Below are positions 50,741-59,700 of a stretch of 64,000 nucleotides of DNA, one piece after another. A program made the position numbers and the translations under genes. The DNA comes from DASZVB01 sp035545855 (GTDB lineage Bacteria > Myxococcota_A > Polyangia > Polyangiales > Polyangiaceae). The DNA is taken from NCBI GenBank assembly GCA_035545855.1, contig DASZXK010000016.1:48864-112863 (forward strand). The letters are read 5' to 3'. The notes beneath the pieces are model-generated. The model was not told where the DNA came from. It did not search any database and was given only the letters and a program-made list of their open reading frames with translations. Each line of letters begins with the position of its first letter. Position 1 is the stretch's first letter.

Positions 50741-52120
50741 TCAGCCGTCGATGAGCACGGTGCCGGAGCCGGAGAGCGAGAGGAGGTCGGCGAGCGCCGC
50801 CGGCGCTTCGTCCCGCGAGATCGGGCGCGGGATCATGCGACCGATCCAGCCGACGAGGTGTTTCGTGCGGGCTTCGAGCGGACGGCCCGTCGTTTCGAGC
50901 GCATGGAGTGGGGGGCGCGTCCCGATCACGACGAAGCCGGAACCGATGAGCTGGACGAGCCCTCCGGAAGTGCCGTCCGCGAAGGGGAGCCGGCCGACGG
51001 AGTGAGCGAGCGCGCCGTCGAAGGCGACGAGGCGCTCTTCGAGCACGTAGAGCGGTTCGCCGTCGAGCGTCGCGACCATCGGCGTGAAGGGCGCCGGGAC
51101 GGTGAGCACGACGCGCCCCTGACCCTCGAGCGCGACGAACGGCGTCACCGTGCCGCCGAGCGGCTCTTCTGCGATGCCGGCGCGCGCTTTCCTTCGGAGC
51201 AGCGTGCGCGCGACGGATCCGGGCGACTCCGGGGCGAGGGCGCGGAGGCAATCGCTCCGCGCGTTGAACGACCCTTCGATGCGCGCGAGCACCGAGCCCG
51301 ACTCGTGCAGGACGACGCGGGGGCGTTCGGGGAACACGAGCAGCGAGTCCCTCGCCACCCGATCCAGCGGGGCGGGAATGCTCACGCGCGTCCCTGGAGC
51401 CATCGAGTGCGCGCCGGAGGGCCGCCGGACCGACTCGGGCGGCGTCGACACCCTCGCCTCCGGAACGGCGACCGGCGGCGGCGGGACGGTCTTCGCGGCG
51501 CGCACCTGGTCCGCCGTGATCTCCTGGACCGTGGACGGCGCCGGGTCGTGGTTCGATTCGATCGCGGCTTCCGACGCGGGGCCGGACGAGGCGCGGAGGC
51601 GAGCGGCGAGCTGCGGGCGCCCCGCGCGGTCGAACGCGACGGCGGCCTTGTCGTAGTCGCCGAGTCGCTGGAACGTGAGCCCGAGGTAGCCCCAGGCGCG
51701 CGTGTGATCGGGCTTGTGCTGCACGAGCTCCTCGAGGAGCGTCCGCGCGAGCCCGAGCTGTCCGGTCTTCAGGTAGCAGAGCCCGAGGTTCACCCGGGGA
51801 GCGACCTCCGAAGGACGCTCGCGGACGAGCTCCTCGTAGATCTGGATCGCGCGCGGGTAGTGACCGAGCCGGAAGTACGTGACCCCGAGGAGGCTCTGGC
51901 TCTCCACGTCCCGCGGCTGGAGCGAGAGCGCGCGTTCGAGCTCGCTCTTCGCCTCGTAGATCTGGTCGTCGCGAAGGAGCTCGCTCCCCCGGTAGAGGTG
52001 GAACAGGAACTCCTCCCCGAGCCCGGGCGACATCGTCTCGGACGACATCGCGCCCGGCGGCGGCGGCGGCACGGACCAGTGGACGCGTGCCCGGTCCTCG
52101 GGGTCGTCGGGGTCGCCCAT
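50741..52120 (-). CDS. TPR protein with C-terminal AIM24-like domain
   Basis: 459 residues. Tetratricopeptide repeats cover about 40-175 (ESQSLLGVTYFRLGHYPRAI, NLGLCYLKTGQLGLARTLLE, AWGYLGLTFQRLGDYDKAAV). A Pro-rich linker leads to an AIM24-type (formerly TIGR00266) beta domain at about 265-455 (LARIEGSFNARSDCLRAL, GRVVLTVPAPF, GSGFVVIGTRPP). AIM24 proteins are poorly understood. ATG 52120 is the start, as it follows the hisA stop by 49 bp. Confidence 0.83.
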   Translation of the reverse strand: MGDPDDPEDRARVHWSVPPPPPGAMSSETMSPGLGEEFLFHLYRGSELLRDDQIYEAKSELERALSLQPRDVESQSLLGVTYFRLGHYPRAIQIYEELVRERPSEVAPRVNLGLCYLKTGQLGLARTLLEELVQHKPDHTRAWGYLGLTFQRLGDYDKAAVAFDRAGRPQLAARLRASSGPASEAAIESNHDPAPSTVQEITADQVRAAKTVPPPPVAVPEARVSTPPESVRRPSGAHSMAPGTRVSIPAPLDRVARDSLLVFPERPRVVLHESGSVLARIEGSFNARSDCLRALAPESPGSVARTLLRRKARAGIAEEPLGGTVTPFVALEGQGRVVLTVPAPFTPMVATLDGEPLYVLEERLVAFDGALAHSVGRLPFADGTSGGLVQLIGSGFVVIGTRPPLHALETTGRPLEARTKHLVGWIGRMIPRPISRDEAPAALADLLSLSGSGTVLIDG

Positions 52121-52169
52121 CAGTCGGGGCTCCTCGGGAGAACGGTCCCCATCAGCCTTCGAGGGTATC

Positions 52170-52889
52170 TCAACTCTTCGCCGCCGACCGAGCTTCTCGC
52201 AGGGAAAACCGCTTTTCGTGCAATGCTCGGCCCACGATCGCCGCGACGATTCCGGGGGACGCCGCGGAGAGCTGGGCGAGGTGCTCGAGCGTGCCGACGC
52301 CCCCGCTCGCGATGACCGGGACGCCCGTTTCGTCCGCGAGACGCGCCGTCTCGGTGACGTTCGGGCCCGTCTCCATCCCGTCACGCTGGATGTCCGTGTA
52401 GAGCACGGCCGCGATGGGGAGCTTCCCGACCTCGCGAACGAGGTCCACGGCGCGCTTCTCGCTCACGTCGAGCCATCCGTCGGTCGCCACGAAGCCGTCT
52501 TTCGCGTCGACGGCGACGACGACCCGCCCCGGGTACGTCTCTGCCGCGCGCTTCACCAGCGCCGGATCCCGGATCGCGGCCGTCCCGAGGACGACGCGCG
52601 ACACGCCGAGCGCCATCACGCCTTGGACGGCCTCGAACGACCGGATCCCGCCGCCGAGCTGCACGCCCTCGCCGAACGCGGCGACGATGCGCCTCACGGT
52701 GTCCGTCTGCACGGCGCGCCCCGCCTTCGCCCCTTCGAGGTCCACGACGTGGAGACGGTTCGAGAGCGCCTTCCACTCGGCCGCGATCGCTTCCGGGGGA
52801 TCCTCGTACGTCGTGACCTGGTCGTACCGGCCCTGCTTCAGGCGAACGGCCTTCCCCGAGATGAGATCGATCGCCGGGATGACTTCCAT
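52170..52889 (-). CDS. hisA: Phosphoribosylformimino-5-aminoimidazole carboxamide ribotide isomerase
   Basis: 239 residues. Asp8 in IPAIDL and the second catalytic Asp in YTDIQRDGM are present, as are QLGGGIRS and VIASGGVG phosphate sites. Histidine biosynthesis step 4. hisB ends 24 bp upstream; hisH, normally between them, is absent. Confidence 0.96.
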   Translation of the reverse strand: MEVIPAIDLISGKAVRLKQGRYDQVTTYEDPPEAIAAEWKALSNRLHVVDLEGAKAGRAVQTDTVRRIVAAFGEGVQLGGGIRSFEAVQGVMALGVSRVVLGTAAIRDPALVKRAAETYPGRVVVAVDAKDGFVATDGWLDVSEKRAVDLVREVGKLPIAAVLYTDIQRDGMETGPNVTETARLADETGVPVIASGGVGTLEHLAQLSAASPGIVAAIVGRALHEKRFSLREARSAAKS

Positions 52890-52913
52890 CGCGGTCTGAG
52901 TAGCACGGGGGGA

Positions 52914-53507
52914 TTAGTCGAAGGAGCCCTTCGTCGAGGGCACGCCGCCCGCCGCGCGCGGGTCGAGCTCCGTCGCCTGCCGGAGGGCCCTGGCGAGCGC
53001 CTTGAAACAGATCTCGATCACGTGGTGGCAGTTCGTGCCCTCGAGGAGCCTCATGTGGAGGTTCGTCTGGGACGCCCGGGCGAACGCCTCGAAGAACACT
53101 TCCGCGAGCTCCGTGTCGAACTCGCCGACCTTCGTCTTGGGCAGCGGCACTCGCCACACGAAGAACGGTCTCCCGGAGAGATCGAGCGCGACGGTGACCA
53201 GGGCCTCGTCCATCGGGAGCGTGGCGGCGCCGTAGCGGCGGATCCCGACGCGGTCGCCCAGCGCCTCGAGCACGGCCTTGCCGAGCACGATGCCGACGTC
53301 TTCCGTCGTGTGGTGCCCGTCGATGTCGACGTCGCCGGTCGCTTTCACCGTCAGGTCGAGCATCCCGTGACGGCCGATCTGGTCGAGCATGTGCGAAAGG
53401 AAGGGGAGGGGCGTATCGATCGCCGTCTTCCCCGTCCCGTCGAGGTTCACCTCCACGAGGACGTGCGTCTCCTTCGTCTTCCGCTCGACCTTGCCGATTC
53501 GTGCCAT
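52914..53507 (-). CDS. hisB: Imidazoleglycerol-phosphate dehydratase
   Basis: 197 residues, monofunctional form without the phosphatase domain. Two metal-binding repeats HHTTED (65-70) and CHHVIE are present, with PFLSHMLDQIGRHG. Histidine biosynthesis step 6. ATG 53507 is 2 bp after the stop of the upstream lipoprotein gene. Confidence 0.96.
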   Translation of the reverse strand: MARIGKVERKTKETHVLVEVNLDGTGKTAIDTPLPFLSHMLDQIGRHGMLDLTVKATGDVDIDGHHTTEDVGIVLGKAVLEALGDRVGIRRYGAATLPMDEALVTVALDLSGRPFFVWRVPLPKTKVGEFDTELAEVFFEAFARASQTNLHMRLLEGTNCHHVIEICFKALARALRQATELDPRAAGGVPSTKGSFD

Positions 53508-53509
53508 GG

Positions 53510-54193
53510 TCAGAACTCCTCGACCTTCCAGATGCCGTGCTCCCGGACGAGCTCGACGGTGCCGCCGGTGCCGTAGCTCATCGTGGCCCGGTCGCCGAGG
53601 TTTTCGATGGTGGCCGTCGGGAGCGCCGCGCGGATCGATTGGGTGACCCGTTCGACCTCGTCCTTCTGTTCGCCCTCGAACGCGGTCTTCAGCCGCGCCG
53701 CGTCGAGGCCCTCCTTCTTCGCGTCCGGCACGAACCGGAGGAGCACGTCGTAGCGCTTGTTCTCGAAGGCGAGCACGAACGCCGCGAGGGCCGCCTCCGG
53801 TGTGTCCTGCGCGTAGAGGTCGATGGCGGAGCGATCGATGCGCCACCGTCCGTCCTCGTAGTGGAGGAGCAGGGTCTTCCCCTCCGGTGTCGTCACGGTG
53901 GCGGTAACCGCCGGGGTACCGGAGGGCCGAACGAGGGCGCTCGCGATGCTCCGCATTTCTTCGGGGTTTTCCTTCACCATGCGTGCGAACGCATCGAAAG
54001 GCATGCTCTTTTTGGCGTCGGTGCTGAGCATGTCGTAAGCGTCGCGTACGCGGCCGTCCTCGACGGCGCGGGCGTACGCCGCGAGCGCTTCACGGGGTCC
54101 CGCCGGGTTCTTCGGGGGCCCGCACGCGGCGGGGATCAGGGCGAGCGCGAGGAGCGCCAGCGTCGAACGGAAGGCGGAGGGTTGGCAGGGCAT
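53510..54193 (-). CDS. Putative lipoprotein, unknown function
   Basis: 227 residues from ATG 54193, giving a signal peptide ending IPAAC. The mature protein is helical at the start (EALAAYARAVEDGRVRDAYD), then beta-rich; the layout resembles NTF2/SnoaL-type domain proteins. It is first of a run of minus-strand genes with hisB and hisA. Divergent from the Lon-like gene by 141 bp. Confidence 0.78.
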   Translation of the reverse strand: MPCQPSAFRSTLALLALALIPAACGPPKNPAGPREALAAYARAVEDGRVRDAYDMLSTDAKKSMPFDAFARMVKENPEEMRSIASALVRPSGTPAVTATVTTPEGKTLLLHYEDGRWRIDRSAIDLYAQDTPEAALAAFVLAFENKRYDVLLRFVPDAKKEGLDAARLKTAFEGEQKDEVERVTQSIRAALPTATIENLGDRATMSYGTGGTVELVREHGIWKVEEF

Positions 54194-54334
54194 CGGGGGA
54201 GGCGGAACGCGCCGACTGTGAGCGCTACGGTAGCGCGGGTCCGTCTTGCGGCCCAAGTCCGCGAGTCGGATCGGTCCCGGAGCGCCGTGCCGGCTGTTCT
54301 GGACGTCCCCCCGGGTCGTACTACTGTGAGCCTC

Positions 54335-56734
54335 ATGGGGTCCGACACCTCATCGACCAACCCGCGCGAGCGCGTGACCATCCTTCCGCTCAGGAACGCG
54401 GTCCTCTTCCCGATGTCCGTGGTGCCGATCAACGTCGGCCGGCCACGGAGCGTCCGGGTGGTGGAGGATCTCGCCGGTCAAGAGCGCGCGCTCGTCGGGG
54501 TCGTCACCCAGAAGTCGCCCGACACCGTGGAGCCGACGTTCGAGGATCTCCACGAGATCGGGACGCTCGCTCGCGTCGTGAAGGTCATCCGGCTCGGGCC
54601 CGGGAACTACAGCGTCGTCCTGAACGGCCTCGGCCGGTTCCGCATCCACCGACCGCTCGGCCTCGAACCGTACATGCGGGCGGACGTGGAGCGCCTCCGG
54701 GACCCGAAGGTGAGCGACGAACGTCTCGCCGCCCTCGGCCAGCAGCTCCGCGAGAAGACGCGGAAGATGCTGAGCCTCCTGCCGGACTTACCGAAGGAGA
54801 CGGCCGGCATCCTGGACAACGTGAAGGAGCCGGGCCCGCTCGCGGACCTCATCGCGTCGAACTTCCCCGACGAGCACGCGAGCATCGCCGATCGCCAGGC
54901 CGTTCTGGAAGCGATCGAACCCCTGGAGCGAGTTCGCCTCGTCCTCGCCGTCGTGGAGCGCCAGCTCGGCATCCTCACGACGAAGGACCAGATCGCCGCA
55001 CAGATCCGGGACGAGATGACGCGCTCGCAGCACGACTACGTGCTCCGGCAGCAGATGCGCACCATCCTCGAAGAGCTCGGGGAGAGCGCCGAAGAAGACG
55101 AGGTGGACGCCCTGCGGGACAAGATCGCCCGCGCGGACCTCCCCGCCGAAGCCCTCGCCGCGGCTCGCCGGCAGCTCTCGCGGCTCCGCTCGATGCCGGC
55201 GCAGTCGGCCGAGTACAACGTCGCCCGGAACTACGTGGAGTGGCTCGCCGAGCTCCCGTGGAGTCGCACGACGCCGGACCACGTGGACGTGAAAGAGGTC
55301 CGGAAGTGCCTGGACGAGGACCACCACGGCCTCGAGCGCGTGAAGAAACGCATCACCGAGTTCTCCGCCATCCGCCAGCTCAGGAACGACAAGCGCGGTC
55401 CCATCCTCCTCTTCATCGGTCCGCCCGGCGTCGGGAAGACGTCCCTCGGGCGGAGCATCGCGCGCGCCATGGGCCGGAGGTACGGCCGCATCTCGCTCGG
55501 GGGCGTCCGGGACGAAGCGGAGGTGAGGGGCCACCGGCGGACCTACGTCGGCGCGCTCCCGGGTCGCATCATCCAGGCCCTCCGCAAGGTCGGGACGAAG
55601 AACCCCGTCCTCGTCCTCGACGAGATAGACAAGATGGGCGCGGACATGCGCGGCGATCCGGCCGCGGCGCTCCTCGAGGCGCTGGACCCGGAGCAGAACG
55701 GCACGTTCGTCGACCACTACATCGACGTCCCGTTCGACCTCTCCCAGGTGCTCTTCATCGCGACCGCGAACGACATCCGCGGCATCCCGGGCGCGCTCGA
55801 AGATCGCCTCGAGATCGTGGAGGTCCCCGGGTACACCCGCTCGGACAAGCTCAGCATCGCCGAGCAGTTCCTGGTGCCGAAGCAGCTCCGTGAGCACGGC
55901 CTCTCGGAAGACCAGATCGCCTTCGAGAAGGAGGGGCTCGAGGCGATCGTGGATCACTACACGCGAGAAGCCGGTGTCCGCGGGCTCGAGCGAGAGATCG
56001 CGGCCGTGTGTCGCAACGTGGCCGTTCGCCTGGCGGACGGCGTCGTGGTCTCCGGCGAGCACGCCAATCGCGAGTACGTGGAGAACGTGCTCGGCGTACA
56101 GAAGTACCGGCCCGAGCTCGCCGAGCGGAAGCTCACCCCGGGCGTCGCGACGGCGCTCATCGCCGGTGGCGCCGGTGGGGAGATCGTCTTCGTCGAAGCG
56201 ACGCAGATGCCCGGCAAGGGGAACATCCACCTCACGGGCAACCTGAAGCCCGTGATGAAGGAAGCGGCGGCGACAGCGGTCTCCTACGTCCGCTCCCGTG
56301 CCGAGAGGCTGCTGCTGTCGCCCGAGTGGTTGAAGAGCGTGGATCTCCACGTCCACGTCCCGCGGGGCGGCGGGCGGGACAGCGCGGCTCTCGGCGTCCC
56401 CATGTTCGCGGCGGTCGCGTCCCTCCTCATCGGGATCCCGACGCGGGCGTCGGTCGCCGCGGCAGGAGAGATCACGCTTCGCGGCGCGGTGCTCCCGCTC
56501 GAGTCCGTGAAGGACGAGGTGCTCGCCGCGCACCGCGCCGGCATCACGGAGCTCGTCCTCCCGGAGAAGAACGAGCGGGACCTCGAAGACGTGCCCAAGG
56601 AAATCCTGGGAGACGTCACGATTCACCTCGTGAAGCACGTCGACGACGTCCTGAAGTGGATGCTCGAGGAGCTCCCGCCGAGCTCTCGACTCGCCCGTCC
56701 GAGCGAGCCGCCGTCGGGCGAGATGCGCCCGTAG
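54335..56734 (+). CDS. Lon-family AAA+ protein with predicted inactive peptidase site
   Basis: 799 residues, normal Lon length and architecture. The LAN domain opens with VTILPLRNAVLFPMSVVPIN. AAA+ motifs are intact: Walker A GPPGVGKT (Lys368), Walker B VLVLDEID (Asp429, Glu430), ATAND sensor 1. In the C-terminal domain, LHVHVP and GEITLRG flank the site that is normally KDGPSAG; here it is GRDSAALG, so the Ser position is Ala685. The Lys of GGLKEK is Glu728 (SVKDEV); dyad spacing is 43 residues as in E. coli Lon (679/722). ATPase but not peptidase activity is predicted. ATG 54335 is chosen; GTG 54326 is possible. The downstream gene follows by 17 bp. Confidence 0.93.
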   Translation: MGSDTSSTNPRERVTILPLRNAVLFPMSVVPINVGRPRSVRVVEDLAGQERALVGVVTQKSPDTVEPTFEDLHEIGTLARVVKVIRLGPGNYSVVLNGLGRFRIHRPLGLEPYMRADVERLRDPKVSDERLAALGQQLREKTRKMLSLLPDLPKETAGILDNVKEPGPLADLIASNFPDEHASIADRQAVLEAIEPLERVRLVLAVVERQLGILTTKDQIAAQIRDEMTRSQHDYVLRQQMRTILEELGESAEEDEVDALRDKIARADLPAEALAAARRQLSRLRSMPAQSAEYNVARNYVEWLAELPWSRTTPDHVDVKEVRKCLDEDHHGLERVKKRITEFSAIRQLRNDKRGPILLFIGPPGVGKTSLGRSIARAMGRRYGRISLGGVRDEAEVRGHRRTYVGALPGRIIQALRKVGTKNPVLVLDEIDKMGADMRGDPAAALLEALDPEQNGTFVDHYIDVPFDLSQVLFIATANDIRGIPGALEDRLEIVEVPGYTRSDKLSIAEQFLVPKQLREHGLSEDQIAFEKEGLEAIVDHYTREAGVRGLEREIAAVCRNVAVRLADGVVVSGEHANREYVENVLGVQKYRPELAERKLTPGVATALIAGGAGGEIVFVEATQMPGKGNIHLTGNLKPVMKEAAATAVSYVRSRAERLLLSPEWLKSVDLHVHVPRGGGRDSAALGVPMFAAVASLLIGIPTRASVAAAGEITLRGAVLPLESVKDEVLAAHRAGITELVLPEKNERDLEDVPKEILGDVTIHLVKHVDDVLKWMLEELPPSSRLARPSEPPSGEMRP

Positions 56735-56751
56735 CGCGCCAGCTCCCGTTC

Positions 56752-59700
56752 ATGATGCGGCCAGAGCCCGTGCGCGCGAGCGTTCCGGTGCGCGCGAGCG
56801 CGATCGCCTCGGCCGCGGTCCTCGGGGCCACCGGGTTTCTGCCTCTCTTCGGCGGGCCGGGGTACGAAGCGGCGCTCGCGGCGGGGCTCGTCCTGCCCGC
56901 CGCGGCGGCGCTCGGGACGGCCTTCGACGTCCGTGGGGCTCGCCGATCGCCCTTCGACGCCTTCCGGCGCGGGCTCGCCGTGGGCGTACTCGTCGCGGCG
57001 TGCGGGTTCGCGGTGACCGTGCTCCACGGCTTTCGCGTGGGCTTCTGCGATCTCCTCGAAGGAGCCGAGCTCTTCGCGCTCGGGCCGGCCGCGGGCGCGG
57101 TTCTCGGCGGCGTGTGGGGAGCGATCGTCGGGCACCGGTTCGGCGGCGGATCGCGGCGACGGATCGTCCTGCTGTGCGTCCTGCTCCCGCTCCTCGGCAT
57201 CGTCGCGAGCGTCGCGCGCTTCTACACGAGCCCGATGGTGTTCGCGTTCGACCCGTTCTTCGGGTTCTTCGCGGGCACGCTCTACGACAGCGTCATCACG
57301 GGGATTCCGCGCCTCGTCACGTATCGCATCGGCTCGCTCGCGACGCTCGTCGCCGTGGGCGCGGCGTCGTATTTCCTCGAGAAGCCGTCGGAGCGGCGTG
57401 GCGCCGAGGTCCTCGCCGTCGCTGCGGCCGCTCTATCCGCGCTCCACGTCGTCCGCGGGCCCGCGATGGGCCACTATCAGCTCACCGGGACCATCCGGGA
57501 CGCGCTCGGACGGACGCTCGAATTCGGGCGCTGCGAGCTCGTGTACGCCGCCGGCACTCCGGAACAGGAGGCAGGAGCGCTCGCGCGCGAGTGCGATGGC
57601 CACGTCCGCCAGCTCGAGAACTTCTTCGGCGTGAACGGGCCTCCCAGGGTGACCGCGTTCGTCTTCGCGAACGCCGATCAGAAGGGATACCTGATGGGCG
57701 CCGCCGGCACGAACATCGGCAAGCCCTGGCGACGCGAGATCTACATCCAGCGCGCCGGGTATCCGCACCCGGTGATGCGCCACGAGCTCGCCCACGTGCT
57801 CGCGGGCGAGTTCGGAGTCGGGCCGTTCCGCGTCGCGGGTCCGCTCCACGGCCTCATCCCGGATCCCGGGCGCATCGAGGGCGTCGCGGTCGCGGCTGCT
57901 CCTCACGACGAAGAGCTCTCGCTCGCGGAGTGGTCGAAGGCGATGAAGACGCTCGGGCTCCTTCCGCCGCTCGGGCGCGTGTTCCGCCTCGGGTTCCTCG
58001 GGGAGCCGTCGTCCCGGGCGTACGTGGTCGCCGGCGCGTTCGTGGACTTCCTCCGCCGGGAGCACGGCATCTTCGCGGTCCGAGCCTGGTACGGCGGGGC
58101 GAGCCTCGAACGCGCGACGGGGCGGTCCTTCTCCGAGCTCGAGCGGGGGTTCCTCGCGTCGCTCGACGCGCTCGCGGTGTCCCCGGAGGCGCTCGAGGTG
58201 GCCCGGGCCCGGTTCGATCAGCCGGCGATCTTCGCGCGAACGTGTCCTCACGTGGTCGATCGCATCGAGGCGGAGGCCGGAGGCGCGCTCGGTGCTCTGG
58301 ACGTCCCGCGCGCCCGGAGGCTCTACCGCGACGTGCTCGCGCTGGACCCTCACGATCTCGGCGCGCGGATCGGTCTCGCGACGTGCTCGGAACGCGCAGG
58401 CGAGGAACGCGACGCGACCGAGGCCTTCGAGAAGATCGCCTCGGACCCCACCCTCGGCAAGGCGATGCGCGCCCGCGCGCTGGAGACCCTGGGCGACCTC
58501 GCGCTCGCCCAGCACCGCGGAGCGGAGGCCAAGAGGAACTACGAGAGCGTACGTTCCCTGGTCGTCGACGCGGACCGGCTTCGAACGCTGGACGTGAAGG
58601 AGTTCGCGGCGAACGGGGGAGGCGGCGGGGTCATCGAGGAGCACCTCGTCGGCGATCTCCGTCTCGGCCGGAATCCGACGCTCGTCGCCGCTCACCTCGG
58701 CGCGTGGGCGGAGCGCGAACCGACCGAAGGGCTCCCGGACTACCTCCTCGCGCGGCTCGCCGTCGGAGACGTCCGCTACGACCTGGCGGCCGCCGCGCTC
58801 GATCGCGCTCTCTCGAAGACGCTGTCCATCCCGAGCGTGCGGCGGGAAGCGTACCGGCTCCGCGTCGTCGTCGCGTGCGCCCTCGCCGATCCGCCGAGCG
58901 CGCGCGCGGCGTTCGAGTCCTGGACGTCGCTCCCCGGATCGCGTCCTCCGGAACGGGAGGATCTGACCGAGCTCCTCGAGCGGTGCGACGCGACACCGCC
59001 ACCGTCACCGACCGCGGCCGCCGCCCCGTCGGAAGCCCCTCCATCGGTCGCGGCCCCCGTCGATCCCTCTCCCTCCGCGGTTTCGGCCGCGGTTTCGGTC
59101 GCGGCCCCCGTCGATCCTTCTCCCTCCGCGGTTTCGGCCGCACCAGCCCCGTCGACCACGGGCGTGTCGGACCCGGGACCCACCTGTCCTTCGGGGATGG
59201 TGCCGATCCCGCCCGCGGACGTGTGGATCGGCTCGCCGCGCGGCAAGGGCCTCGACGACGAGTGGCCGCGCTACGAGACGAAGCTCGCCGCGTTCTGCCT
59301 CGACCGGACGGAGGTGACCGTGGGCGCGTATGCCGCGTGCGTGACCGCCGGGCACTGCAAGCCGGCGGGTTCCTATCACGTGACGTGCACCGCGAAGGGT
59401 CACGGCGAAAACTACCCGATCAATTGCGTCGACTGGACCGAGGCGGACGTGTTCTGCCGGGATCGCGGCGCCCGGCTCCCGACCGAAGCCGAGTGGGAGT
59501 ACGCGGCGAGCGGAGGGGACTCCCGCGAGTATTCTTGGGGGAACGACGCTCCGGATGGTCACACCTGCTGGAAGCAGGCCGGCGCGTGCCCGGTCGGTTC
59601 GTTTCCGGCGGGCGCGTTCGGACTGTTCGACATGACCGGAAACGTCTGGGAATGGACCGCGGACCTCTACGGCGACTACCCGTACCCGCCGGAGGAGAGC

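Noticed and set aside
53501..54334. 278-residue upstream extension of the Lon frame
   Set aside because: Antisense to the lipoprotein gene 53510-54193; ordinary Lon proteins begin near 54335.
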